Shown here one piece after another: positions 10,401 to 18,114 of a stretch of DNA of 64,000 nt. Location: the NCBI GenBank assembly GCA_947629175.1, contig CANRCT010000007.1, forward strand, positions 22,136-86,135, in the 5' to 3' direction. Under the pieces are notes generated by a model. The model had not been told where the DNA came from, searched no databases, and worked only from the letters and a program-made list of their open reading frames with translations. Source of the DNA: an uncultured Muribaculaceae bacterium (GTDB lineage Bacteria > Bacteroidota > Bacteroidia > Bacteroidales > Muribaculaceae). A program made the position numbers and the translations under genes. Every line of letters starts with the position of its first letter. Positions within the stretch are counted from its first letter, which is position 1.

Positions 10401-10774
10401 AGCCTCTTAATGTTACCTGAAGCAAAGCAATATGCACCGGCGGGTGATGAATAGGCTATTCTAGGGGAAAAAGTGATTTTATATATACTGCTATTATCTT
10501 TGAAAAATTCAAAGTAATCTACGGCTGCGCATCCCGTTTTGAGGTTTCCTGGTCCGGAAAATGATTCAAGTGCAAAGTTACCGGAACTCATCACAGGCAT
10601 ATATTTGCCGTATACTTTAGCGGTATATTCCTTGGACTCAGCTCCATCTCCAATTTTGTTGAAGGTGCCTGATGTTCCGGTTGAAGTTGAAAATTTCAAG
10701 AAGATTTCTTCTTCGGCTGCCCATGACGGGAGCGAGGCCATAAGGATGGCCAATAAAAATAATAGTCTTTTCAT
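4457..10774 (-). CDS. giant secreted repeat protein with T9SS C-terminal sorting domain (paralog A)
   Basis: 2,105 aa from the ATG at 10774, which gives a clean signal peptide (MKRLLFLLAILMASLPSWA). The long body is beta-rich with several chitobiase/hexosaminidase-C-like or Fn3-like units, for example YYTADGTDPRNNV near residue 1490, YYSFDNEEWFEYF near 1808, YTTDGTNPTAAST near 1890 and YYTTDAGKTFPDGW near 1985. A Pro/Glu/Gln linker near 1945 precedes the last unit. The final 50 residues (IYDTAGRQVRPEGLRKGIYI and on to VLVK) match the type A sorting domain removed during type IX export. No catalytic domain is recognised, so an adhesin or surface-scaffold role is inference. It is paralogous to the gene at 11208-17507; the C-terminal halves are very similar and the N-termini diverge. 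Confidence 0.8.
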   Translation of the reverse strand: MKRLLFLLAILMASLPSWAAEEEIFLKFSTSTGTSGTFNKIGDGAESKEYTAKVYGKYMPVMSSGNFALESFSGPGNLKTGCAAVDYFEFFKDNSSIYKITFSPRIAYSSPAGAYCFASGNIKRLHIYSSTIKPEIVITSTNTTEYPINRVVFGDAYNNTTSKPFTESNLNLISVTNSVDGDWSFSDGSLIFTPKIPQTEIKFKVTDNTDYSTLRIGHLGIVRAVKSPAPTLSDEIINSKTFPMMVDGELQTIDDQLILNIKQEYGVKYVYTVADPGETVDLAQHSTDVSDIGMMIMGLEIGANKVVHVAAVEDDGSIGNVLQVPCRRVAVPKVEYGDATFETMAEKGEITIEKPLGVETVYYSFLDDDPKTKGTELPADGKITLPSLETGSSIKLNLVAYCGEDPFGNKNFGEVTTVKCRRVALAKPMVVGYTENFKLRTEGQYLSQKFYLDDFNPSSFKTANNENGIALQANHLLLNLQSAYTLTPDGTGPFVEAQVSTSDTPDTDGSWLQLTAPIEDYPKYLLFEEGDSFEQTYNFAVSIENSKMIAKTFFFNDRKECYLHLRAVTNARDFDGNLPEGTVTSEVTTLHIVKAKPAKPATPVVTEWSESFYYNHMNKEVKPSSMNALSSYAEPVILGTQLLLALGNHYGAAGEPRLQYQLATTAEPDAGTEWRTCDTDVKSTTQYNGKDLLLFQRENSVNINDLLFPVAGDGSGRRPADIYLHLRAVTTPDEDAYEFVASGLTSIHLHHTVPTAPSIMPQSLGDTKGTVTRFVNSISVNPEKIVWEGSQQLQYAFVKAEGAVWPGQQPEQWTDAPDGFIMNVECDGRMYARIWDPVYNQASATTVMDFELIEARRIKAEEWTSTDANALVQIDEPMKIMGCYMTRTAATDGVMTAYTYLIDADGNTLKMVISGEGAPLTTALTRLKYLQFANGAQHQGQELVIPAGSIIARLSKTVTNDGEGLMPEILVTPTAGESYLAYQDGADWDAFATSADYAAKQEPELRTEIAVKTDFARKVSLRSLTWLGSANRVRTADGMELTLYNHLDVSSTGYKFDDDINALVKGALYKVTGYVGQLNGDLALFPTEATLACPGTPVLYAPNLIDGTPENGFIPVNAISEEVEFTVESPANADDVTFLFKTAASSELLDQAKPDDTGVTVTGKKGTFKLPLEKNATTYLAVCARVNGMESLRPAKVKITRHEADEVNSIAGFKQAEIDRRAEAGYDGSEHYYRLKGRAVIRKTTDYYLYVSDCNDAAATDPAMKYLLIYNENGWSNPQFNDGTTMRGLEAGDIIENFALVGHDGMKLSGNIISNSSGYARTFKYAGKATDQNDFKPEVIDVNYVDAASDSHYSKVAFGEDQRMTYVELRNVRVKRTGSDVSDYAYTLDIKNEPALTFDVFPRTQGWHTMWKEGEGFTISGVVVRDDKSDGTVGYAFAPTDFTAANSLTGELGISFEGDGQVIDGIQHFVQGKAVINYTPAQGETVAIYYTADGTDPRNNVDGRTRVDASRAEIELTDDAVIRAFAAAPGLNPTEEKSMTFRNAVSEVQYILNFLRAGREGMTYRFTSKLQIVAAGGDYLFVAGPVGHFLPVYREGGWDTDKYPAGSYLQHLLAVKSTDANGNIMADASHYDTPEAIAPDDIAQSEQITVKPDQVNALTAASARRLVTVSNVTAKAVTARAAGAPFTITTLDGSQSHPLMNGNLGDVKIQETDAQGNLTDTDLDFADGEAYDITGFVMLGEAAGAADEPEVELWPVSAIHLVRTPAVSVDVQGALTMTETSENEFQARFTDMAAVSFSADNVRDARIYYSFDNEEWFEYFSPIAVETGCMIHAKAVAPGMTESVHTHLTLEKVTVSGDIEFTATPAPEGGKVSVALRPSADLAEGSYAIRYTTDGTNPTAASTLYTAPFDLTESATVKAILIENGCEPGSIARAYITVPAAQPQQPEQPSEPDPTVSGRVKFSLDDSDPAKVLVKIEPDGAAAPGYEIYYTTDAGKTFPDGWTKYDKPFDVTESTLVMAVLVENGKKPGVVAEVSVWVNPGITGIDGIGEDEAPKAVRVEGDSIVAPAGSRIYDTAGRQVRPEGLRKGIYIVVIPDGSSTKVLVK

Positions 10775-10875
10775 CCCTGTATAATTGTTAATTAATGAAT
10801 AATCCTGTATAAGTGGCGAAGTAAGGATACGACGCTTTGCCACAACACATTAAATGGTGCTATGGATCAATGCAA

Positions 10876-10883
10876 CAAAAGTA
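10876..10883 (-). promoter_or_regulatory. -7 box for giant paralog A
   Basis: TACTTTTG on the minus strand, 101 nt before the ATG at 10774. No convincing -33 element is visible. Paralog B has a similar box at a similar distance. Confidence 0.35.
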
Positions 10884-10993
10884 AATCAATTATTTTACCC
10901 CCCCCATTTTTAACGCTCGTTAACACTAAATGTAATTAAATTGTAAATTTGCGTCGCGATCAGTCGACAGCCGCCGGATATGCCGCCGGCGGA

Positions 10994-11026
10994 TCATCTG
11001 GTAGGGACGCGATATATCGCGTCCGC
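10994..11026 (+). repeat. REP-like palindrome, copy 1
   Basis: Core GTAGGGACGCGATATATCGC followed by GTCCGC (11001-11026), with flanking TCATCTG. Together with copy 2 (11134-11166) it forms a 33-bp inverted repeat with one mismatch. The same core occurs inside the transposase remnant at 17915-17940. Confidence 0.85.
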
Positions 11027-11074
11027 GCCCGGATGGCCCCCGCATCCGGATGGCCCCCGCGCCCGGATGGCCAC
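11024..11074. repeat. 17-bp tandem repeat, three units
   Basis: Three near-identical units of the form CGCGCCCGGATGGCCCC (the second has CGCATCCGG, the third ends CCAC) lie between the inverted REP copies. Confidence 0.8.
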
Positions 11075-11082
11075 TAATATGA

Positions 11083-11118
11083 TACCGGGGATCGCAGCGC
11101 GTTGCTGCGACCCCCGGT
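11083..11118. repeat. second palindrome with a TCGCAGC/GCTGCGA core
   Basis: ACCGGGG-A-TCGCAGC, loop GCGTT, GCTGCGA-C-CCCCGGT forms a long hairpin with one mismatch. It looks like another REP-type unit nested between the two copies of the first family. Confidence 0.7.
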
Positions 11119-11133
11119 GGATGGTTTCGATAG

Positions 11134-11166
11134 GCGGACGCGATATATCGTGTCCCTACCAGATGA
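11134..11166 (-). repeat. REP-like palindrome, copy 2 (inverted relative to copy 1)
   Basis: Reverse complement of copy 1 over 33 bp with one substitution (CGTGTCC instead of CGCGTCC). The pair could fold into a large cruciform or a long RNA hairpin that ends about 40 nt past the paralog B stop codon. Confidence 0.85.
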
Positions 11167-11207
11167 TTCGGACAATTCCGATGATTCTGATAATTCCGCT
11201 CCTGCTT

Positions 11208-14200
11208 TTATCTTATAAGCACTTTTACTGATCGGCCGTCGGGCGTCACCACGATGTAGATGCCCTTGCGGAGGCCTTCGGGGCGCACCTGGCGTCCGGC
11301 AGTGTCATAGATGCGGCTGCCGGCGGGAGCTACGATGCTGTCGCCCTCGACCCTGACGGCTTTCGTGGTCTCATCCTCGCCGATGCCGTCGATACCGGTG
11401 ATGCCGGGGTTGACCCATACGCTCACTTCGGCAACGACGCCGGGCTTCTTGCCGTTCTCCACGAGTACGGCCATCACGAGAGTGCTCTCGGTGACGTCGA
11501 AGGGCTTGTCATACTTCGTCCATCCGTCGGGGAATGTCTTTCCGGCGTCGGTGGTGTAGTAGATCTCGTAGCCGGGGGCTGCGGCTCCGTCAGGCTCAAT
11601 CTTTACGAGCACCTTAGCGGGATCGCTGTCGTCGAGGCTGAACTTCACGCGTCCGCTGACTGTCGGATCGGGCTCCGAGGGCTGTTCGGGCCTGTCGGGC
11701 TGCTGAGGCTGGTCGGGAACTTCGGCGACGGTGATATATGCGCGTCCCACGGAGCCCGGAGCCATATCCTCCTCTACGAGTATGGCTTTGACCATGCAGC
11801 TCTCGGTGAGGTCGAACGGGGCGGTATAGCGTGTCGACGCGAGGGTCGGCGCGGAGCCGTCGACAGTGAAATAGATCTCATATGGCACCTCCGGTCTGAC
11901 CCGGTTGGCTGCGCGCAGTGTCACGGTAGTCTTCCCGCCTTCGGGAGCGGGAACGGCCGTAAACTCTATGTCGCCGCTGACGGTGGCTTTCTCGAGCGTC
12001 AGATGTGTGTGGACGCTCTCGGTCATGCCGGGAGCGACGGCTTTGGCGTGGATCATACAGCTGCTCTCCACGGCTATCGGGCGGAAGTATTCAAACCACT
12101 CCTCGTTGTCGAACGAATAGAATATGCGGGCTCCGCGCACGTTGCCGGCCGAGATGCTGACGGCGGCCACATCGCCGAAGCGGGCCATGTATTCGTTTTC
12201 GGCGGTCATGGTGAGAGTCAGTGCCTCCTGCAGACTGACGGATACGGGGGGCGTGCGCGTGAGATGAGTGGCCGATACGGGCCAGAGCTCCACTCCGGCC
12301 TCCGGCGCTCCTTCGACGGGTTCGCCGAGCATCACGAAGCCGGTGATGTCATAGGCCTCGCCGTCGGCAAATCCAAGGTCGGTGTCGGTGAGTTCTCCCG
12401 AGGCGTCGGCCTCGCGTATGAGCACCTTGCCGAGAGTGCCGTCCATCAGCGGATGCTCATGGCTGCCGTCGAGCGGAGTGACCATGAACGGTGCTCCTGC
12501 GCCGGCCTCTGCGGCGCGGACGGTGACATTGCGTATGGTGACGAGACGCCTTGCGCTGGCCACGGTCAGCTCTTCAACCTCGTCGGGGCTGACGCTGATC
12601 CGCTCGCCGGGCGCTATCTCATCGGCCGCGATAGCGCCCGGAGTGGCGTAGCCCGTGGCCTCGGCCATCACGTTGCCGTTGGCGTCGGTGCGTTTCTCCA
12701 CGAGGAGATGCTGGAGGTAGCTGCCGGCGGGATAAGCCGACTGATCCCATTCAGAATCCTTGTAGACGGGCAGAAAATGGCCAACCGGACCGGCGAGGAA
12801 AAGATAGCGGCCGCCGGCGGCCACTATGCGAAGCTTGCTTGTGAACCGGTAGGGAATGCCCTCACGGCCCGCGCGCAGGAAGTTGAGGATATACTGCACC
12901 TCGCTGACCGCATTGCGGAACATGCGGCTCTCTTCAGCTCCCGGGTTGAGGCCCGGAGCGGCCACGAAAGCCCTGACCACTACGTCGGCCGTCAGCGGCA
13001 CTCTGACAGGTCCGGCTCCGCTCGCCTTGAAGCGTCCCTCCACGTTGTTGCGCGGGTCGGAGCCATCGAGAGTGTAGTAGATGGTCGGGACGAAAGTCTC
13101 TCCTTCAGCCGGCATATAGCTCAACACGGCATCCCCTTCCACGAAGTACTGCATGCCTTCGCGCTCCTCGCCCTGACCCTCGAATCCTATTGTGAGCCGG
13201 CCGCCGATGCTGTTGGCTGCCCGGAAGGCTGTCGGGGCGAAAGCGTAGCCGGGCCTGCCGTCCCTGTCGTCGCGCACCACCACTCCGTCGATGGTGAAGC
13301 TCTCGCCCTCTTTCCACATCGTGTGCCATCCCTGCGTGCGGGGGAATACGTCGAACGTCAGCGTCGGCTTGTCCTTGATGTCGAGAGTGTAGGCGTAGTC
13401 GGATTCGTCAGATCCTGTGCGTTTTACCTGCACATTGCGCAGCTCCACGTATGTCATGCGCTGATCCTCGCCGAATCCTACGTTGCCGCAATAGCTGTCG
13501 GAGGCGGGATCCACGTAGTTGATCTCAACGGGCGTCGGCTCGAAGGCGGCGGGATCCACCTTGCGGCCGGCATATTTGTATGTGCGGGCGAAGCCGGTGG
13601 AGTTGCTTATTATATTGCCTTTGAGCTTCATCCCGTCGTGACCCACGAGGGCGAAGTCCCTGATGACGTCGCCGGCCCGCAGGCTCCGCGTCTCGCCGCC
13701 ATCGGCAAACTGCGGGTTGGTCCAGCCGTTTCCGTTGTAGATGAGCAGATATCTGTCGGCCGGCTGTTCATCGGCTTTGTCATCGGGGTCGCTGACGTAG
13801 AGATAGTAGGGCGTGGCCATGCGGATGACCGCCTCGCCGTCGAGCCGGTAGTATTTTTCCGAGCCGTCATAGCCGTCGGCCTGACGGCGTTCGCGTTCGA
13901 GCTTCTTGAAGTCGGCGATGGATCCAACCGGGTCGGCATGATAGCGCGTGATGGCAACCATCGCGGGCTTGACGCTGGTCATGTTGTTGAGCTGGCCGTA
14001 GACGGCTATGTATTTCGTCTCGCCCTCTGCAAGCTGGACGGTGAAGCTGCCGTCGGCCGAGGCAAAGAAGTCGCTCGTCTGCAGCAGACCCACCGGAGAG
14101 TCAGCCATCTTGTAGGGATAGGAGAAGCTGGCGCCTGCCGCGCCCTCGATCACTATCCTGATGCTGCCTGAAATCGCCCTGACCTCTATGAAGCCGTTCC

Positions 14201-17200
14201 CGTCGGGCTTTCCGTCAATAAGGTTGGGCGCATACAGTCGGGGCGTGCCCGGGCATTCAAGGGTGGCGGTGACAGGGAAGAGCGCAAGTTCGCCGTTGAG
14301 CTGGCCTACGTAGCCTGTCACCTTGTAGAGCTTGCCCTTGACAAGGCGCTTTGTATCGGTGTCGAACTCGTAGCCTGTAGCCGACACGTCGAGGCGGTTG
14401 TAGAGCGTCAGCTCCATGCCGTCGTCGGTGCGCATGCGGTTCTTGGCTCCGAGCCATTCGAGCGAGCGGAGCTCCACGTGTTGGGCGAAGTCGCGGCGCA
14501 CATCTATGGCGGTGCGGGGCTTGCTTGTCCATTTGTCGCCCTCCTTGTCGGCGTAGTCCTGGTCGGTGTAGTAGCCGTCGGTTCTGTCGAGGCTGCCGTT
14601 GGCTGCGGCCCTGAGATAGTTGAGATATGACTCGCCGGTGGAGGAAGTGACGAGCAGCTCGGGCCAGAGTCCGCGGTCGTCGTCGGTGACGGTCTTGGAG
14701 AGGCGTCCGGTGACTCCGCCCCGAGGTATCATGAGGTCGACGGTCTGGCCGAAGGAGAAATACCCGAGATCCTGCAGCCGGCGGCGCAATGACGCCTCCT
14801 CGCCGCTGACGACTATCTTCAGCGGGTTGCCGCTGCTGTTGACCACATATACATAGGCTGTCTTTACGGAACCGGCCGGGGTGGCGCGGGTCATGTAGCA
14901 GCCCATCACCTTCAGCGGCTCGTCGATCTGCACGAGCGAGTTGGACTCCACGTCGGGCCATTCGCCGATACGGATTTTAGCGGCGGTGACCTTCTCGAAG
15001 TCCATTATGACGGTCTCGCCCGCCTGGTCGTAGACGGGATCATACTGCCGGGCATAAAGGCGTCCGTTGCTCTCTATTGTCACATTCTGACTGCCGTCGG
15101 CCCGCTCCCACTGCGCCGGGTCGGATCCGGGCCATGAGTTGCCTTCGGCCTCGGCGAATGCATACTGCAGATACTGGCCGTAGCCGTTGACTGGTGTAAG
15201 TTTTGCAGTTATGGAGTTTATGAACCGGGTGAGATTAGGCCTCACATCGGCCTCATTGTTGAGCTTTATCTCAGGAGATGAGGGGCGCTTATGGGCGAGC
15301 CGGAGCGACGTCGTTTCGCTCGCCACGAAGTCGTAGTCGGTCTCGTAGGGCGTGGTCACGGCGCGAAGATGAAGATAGATCTCCGCCGGACGCTTGCCGT
15401 CGGCTCCTGAAGGAAACAGTTTGTCGTTGATGTTGGCTGCGCCATCTCTATTGCTCAGGATCAGCAGATCTTTGCAGATTTCGCCATCTGCCGTCATCCT
15501 CACTTCGTAGTCGCGGCTCTTCCATTCGCTGTCCTGCGCCGGCTGCGGATCGGTGGAGAGCAGGAACTGTATGAACTGACCCTCGGCTGAGCCGTAATCG
15601 CTGCCGAGACGCAGGAGCAGTTCGTCGCCCTGCAATTGCAGTGATGATGCCGGCTGAGTGGGCTGCAGGTAGCGTGTGCTGACAGTCGCCTGGATGAAAT
15701 TGAGATCCGACTTTTCTGTCCACTCCGTTACAGTCGGTTTGGCGGGTCTTGCGGGCTTCGCCTTGCGGATATGAAGCGCTATGGGCTCGCTCGTGGCTGT
15801 CTCCGAACTTCCGGCTATCGTCCTTACGGCCCGCAGATGGAGCCAGCACTCGTTGCGGCCGGAGCCGATGAATCCGTCGCCCGACAGATTGAGATTCTTC
15901 TCGGCGTCGAATACTATGCAGTTGGGATCACGGCTATCGGTCGTGATCCTCCGCCACGTCCCGCCGGAGCCGTCGGCCTTGTCGGAGATCTTAGTTTCAA
16001 GAAGAGCGACATCGCTGCTTCCGGCATCGGAAGCGAAAGGCGACGTAAGCTCTACGAGCAGGCGGTTGCTGCCTATGATGACGCCGTCGGAGGCGAAATC
16101 GGTCAGAAGCGGGCTAATGCTCTTTATCAGCCATTTCTCGTCAGATTGTTCAAGCTCGAAATCGGTGGTGTAGCCCTTTACAGCGGGAGCAGCCACAGAA
16201 GCGCGCACGCACCGTATGGTGGTGACTTCGCCATAATAGCTGCCGCACACTGCCACGAGCTTCAGCGTGGTCGTCTGGCCGACCGCTGCGGGAGGCAGTT
16301 TGATGATGCCGTCGGCCGGGAGGACACGGTGAGATACGTCGGTCGGCTCGAATCCGTCGAGCGTGTAGTAGACGGTCTCGATTCCCTTAGGTCGCGCTAT
16401 CTTGATCTGTCCCTCCTCTTCAAGATAGCTCAACGACTGTCCCGTGGCGTCATATCCCGGGTATCCGCTCTCAACCTCCACCGTCGGGAACTCCACCCGT
16501 CGGCACACAACCGTCCGGATGAACCCGACATCCTTCTTGTCGTCTTCTATAGCGGCGACGTTGATGGTCTTGGTCTCGCCTGCATTCAATCCTGAAACGG
16601 TGATCTTGCCGTTCTGGAGCTTCGTTGAACTGGTTGTGAGATTGGCGCCAGTTGTGGTATAGACATAAGTTGTGCCTGATGTAGTCTCGAACTCCACATC
16701 TACACTTTCTCCGACAAAGCAAAACTCGTCATTGACAAGCATCGGATAAGTCGTGGCAGCCTGTCGTTTGAGTTTCGGAGCCGGTTTCTTCGCATCGCGC
16801 ACTATTCCGATATGCCCGAGGCGAAGTATCTCCCCGTTGTTTGCAGTCGCCTTGAATTTGATGCTCGTTTGAGGAGTTGTAGGGGTGAAAACAATACAAC
16901 TATTGTCATAGTCAAAACTCCATGATCCTGATATTTTACTGGTGACTTCTATCAGTCCGCGGGTTTCATCTCCGCTGTAAAATGGTTGTGAATTGGATCC
17001 TAAAGCTTTTCCAAATTTAACCTTTTTGATCGTATAATCAGTAGGGTCATCTGAAGAAATTGTTATCTCCGGACAAAAACTCTTATAATTTGAATTGCCA
17101 TATACCGCGAGGCCTAAATCTTCATGGTTCTGACACCTCAACGCATATTTATCCTTTACGCTGGAGTAAATGTTCGGTGAGAAACTGATAGTATAGGCCG

Positions 17201-17507
17201 GCTGGCTATTCAGATCGATAGTAAATTTCTCAATCTGTGGGTAATTTCCTTGCCCATACCCCGGACCGTTAGAGGTGCTCATCCAAGGAAAAGTATATTC
17301 CTGGCAAACTGCGCTTCCGTCCCATATGTTTGTCGCCCATATCCGACTGGTGTAAACATTCTTTACTGGGTCAGCATTTCCCTTGTTACTATAAACTCCT
17401 GATTGATTATTATAAATTGTAAAATGCAAATAGATTTCCTCTTCTTCCGCTGCCCAAAGCGGTAAAGAAGCCATAAGGGTGGCCAACAAAAACAATACTC
17501 TTTTCAT
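11208..17507 (-). CDS. giant secreted repeat protein with T9SS C-terminal sorting domain (paralog B)
   Basis: 2,099 aa, starting with the signal peptide MKRVLFLLATLMASLPLWA. Overall plan is the same as the neighbour at 4457-10774: a divergent N-terminal part of roughly 350 residues, then alignable modules (WLGAKNRMRTDDGMELTLYN, YVGQLNGELALFP, YYLYVSD, ALVGHDGMKL, YYTLDGSDPRNNV), a longer Pro/Gln/Glu linker (PDQPQQPDRPEQPSEPDP) and a type A sorting domain ending GRSVKVLIR. The DNA for the linker and last Fn3/chitobiase-like module is practically identical to paralog A over about 240-260 bp. Export by the type IX system and attachment to the surface are inferred from the sorting domain. Function is unknown. 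Confidence 0.8.
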   Translation of the reverse strand: MKRVLFLLATLMASLPLWAAEEEEIYLHFTIYNNQSGVYSNKGNADPVKNVYTSRIWATNIWDGSAVCQEYTFPWMSTSNGPGYGQGNYPQIEKFTIDLNSQPAYTISFSPNIYSSVKDKYALRCQNHEDLGLAVYGNSNYKSFCPEITISSDDPTDYTIKKVKFGKALGSNSQPFYSGDETRGLIEVTSKISGSWSFDYDNSCIVFTPTTPQTSIKFKATANNGEILRLGHIGIVRDAKKPAPKLKRQAATTYPMLVNDEFCFVGESVDVEFETTSGTTYVYTTTGANLTTSSTKLQNGKITVSGLNAGETKTINVAAIEDDKKDVGFIRTVVCRRVEFPTVEVESGYPGYDATGQSLSYLEEEGQIKIARPKGIETVYYTLDGFEPTDVSHRVLPADGIIKLPPAAVGQTTTLKLVAVCGSYYGEVTTIRCVRASVAAPAVKGYTTDFELEQSDEKWLIKSISPLLTDFASDGVIIGSNRLLVELTSPFASDAGSSDVALLETKISDKADGSGGTWRRITTDSRDPNCIVFDAEKNLNLSGDGFIGSGRNECWLHLRAVRTIAGSSETATSEPIALHIRKAKPARPAKPTVTEWTEKSDLNFIQATVSTRYLQPTQPASSLQLQGDELLLRLGSDYGSAEGQFIQFLLSTDPQPAQDSEWKSRDYEVRMTADGEICKDLLILSNRDGAANINDKLFPSGADGKRPAEIYLHLRAVTTPYETDYDFVASETTSLRLAHKRPSSPEIKLNNEADVRPNLTRFINSITAKLTPVNGYGQYLQYAFAEAEGNSWPGSDPAQWERADGSQNVTIESNGRLYARQYDPVYDQAGETVIMDFEKVTAAKIRIGEWPDVESNSLVQIDEPLKVMGCYMTRATPAGSVKTAYVYVVNSSGNPLKIVVSGEEASLRRRLQDLGYFSFGQTVDLMIPRGGVTGRLSKTVTDDDRGLWPELLVTSSTGESYLNYLRAAANGSLDRTDGYYTDQDYADKEGDKWTSKPRTAIDVRRDFAQHVELRSLEWLGAKNRMRTDDGMELTLYNRLDVSATGYEFDTDTKRLVKGKLYKVTGYVGQLNGELALFPVTATLECPGTPRLYAPNLIDGKPDGNGFIEVRAISGSIRIVIEGAAGASFSYPYKMADSPVGLLQTSDFFASADGSFTVQLAEGETKYIAVYGQLNNMTSVKPAMVAITRYHADPVGSIADFKKLERERRQADGYDGSEKYYRLDGEAVIRMATPYYLYVSDPDDKADEQPADRYLLIYNGNGWTNPQFADGGETRSLRAGDVIRDFALVGHDGMKLKGNIISNSTGFARTYKYAGRKVDPAAFEPTPVEINYVDPASDSYCGNVGFGEDQRMTYVELRNVQVKRTGSDESDYAYTLDIKDKPTLTFDVFPRTQGWHTMWKEGESFTIDGVVVRDDRDGRPGYAFAPTAFRAANSIGGRLTIGFEGQGEEREGMQYFVEGDAVLSYMPAEGETFVPTIYYTLDGSDPRNNVEGRFKASGAGPVRVPLTADVVVRAFVAAPGLNPGAEESRMFRNAVSEVQYILNFLRAGREGIPYRFTSKLRIVAAGGRYLFLAGPVGHFLPVYKDSEWDQSAYPAGSYLQHLLVEKRTDANGNVMAEATGYATPGAIAADEIAPGERISVSPDEVEELTVASARRLVTIRNVTVRAAEAGAGAPFMVTPLDGSHEHPLMDGTLGKVLIREADASGELTDTDLGFADGEAYDITGFVMLGEPVEGAPEAGVELWPVSATHLTRTPPVSVSLQEALTLTMTAENEYMARFGDVAAVSISAGNVRGARIFYSFDNEEWFEYFRPIAVESSCMIHAKAVAPGMTESVHTHLTLEKATVSGDIEFTAVPAPEGGKTTVTLRAANRVRPEVPYEIYFTVDGSAPTLASTRYTAPFDLTESCMVKAILVEEDMAPGSVGRAYITVAEVPDQPQQPDRPEQPSEPDPTVSGRVKFSLDDSDPAKVLVKIEPDGAAAPGYEIYYTTDAGKTFPDGWTKYDKPFDVTESTLVMAVLVENGKKPGVVAEVSVWVNPGITGIDGIGEDETTKAVRVEGDSIVAPAGSRIYDTAGRQVRPEGLRKGIYIVVTPDGRSVKVLIR

Positions 17508-17605
17508 CCCTGTAATTATTTAATAAAATGATTGATTCGACCCTATCGAAAAACCTGTATATAATGCATCTGCCCGATATCTTGAAATATCAGGCCATTA
17601 TGCAG

Positions 17606-17613
17606 CAAATTTA
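17606..17613 (-). promoter_or_regulatory. -7 box for giant paralog B
   Basis: TAAATTTG on the minus strand, 98 nt upstream of the ATG at 17507. No clear -33 element is seen. Confidence 0.35.
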
Positions 17614-17650
17614 TATCAAAAGTTTTTACCCGCTCTAATTTTAATTATTT

Positions 17651-18114
17651 TTAACGCCATGTATTGAAGACATCCGAATCCCATCTGATTGGATTCTCCG
17701 TAATATAAGAGTTGATCTTGTCATAAGCTCTCTGATCCCTTACGATGTGTTCATGGTATCTGCCTTGCCAACTGCACGTAGCTTTCTGGTAACAGCGGCC
17801 TTGAAATTCCCTATAATAACTGACAGCCTTGAATTGAAATGCTTATTGACTGTCGCTTCGCCATGCATTGGAGGATTTAGTGCGCCGGTATTTTGAGAAG
17901 ATAGTGAACTATGGGCGGACGCGATGTATCGCGTCCCTACTATTTGCATCAAAATATGGATATGATTGGGCATTACGATATGATTGAGAACCATTTTCCC
18001 GTCAATGACCTGCCCAAAAATGTGTCGTCTGCCGGCCGTACAGATTGTCACGAAATAAATGCCTTCATTGTAGTCGTGCCATGAAGCACGAAACGCATGC
18101 CTGTCGCTTGTCAT
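17651..18114 (-). pseudogene. frameshifted REP-associated tyrosine (Y1/IS200-like) transposase
   Basis: The first frame (18114 to 17740) reads RASWHDYNEGIYFVTICT and the HUH-type motif MPNHIHIL, typical of Y1 transposases. After 'AAVTRK' the frame is lost; a one-base deletion near 17775 would restore CSWQGRYHEHIVRD and YDKINSYITENPIRW, ending at TAA 17651-17653. The C-terminal helix, where the catalytic Tyr is expected, therefore lies beyond the frameshift and the protein should be inactive. The middle of the ORF contains a REP palindrome (17915-17940), read as VGTRYIASAHS. Its ATG overlaps the porW stop codon (ATGA at 18111-18114). Confidence 0.8.
17915..17940 (-). repeat. REP-like palindrome, copy 3, inside the transposase remnant
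   Basis: On the minus strand GTAGGGACGCGATACATCGC then GTCCGC; one base differs from copy 1. Location inside the presumed cognate transposase gene supports a RAYT-REP relationship. Confidence 0.85.

Larger units (their letters stand above)
10775..11207. other. 433-bp spacer between the giant paralogs: repeats, no gene
   Basis: Holds the leader of paralog A with a -7 box, two inverted REP-like palindromes, a 17-bp tandem repeat and a second GC-rich palindrome (each listed separately). The 83-aa plus-strand ORF at 10980-11231 simply reads through these repeats and is not credible. Confidence 0.7.

Noticed and set aside
11024..11074. Three 17-bp units as a short CRISPR array
   Set aside because: Units adjoin without spacers and there are no cas genes; it is a simple tandem repeat.
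12003..14171. 722-aa plus-strand ORF opposite giant paralog B
   Set aside because: Antisense shadow of a well supported gene; no recognisable motifs.
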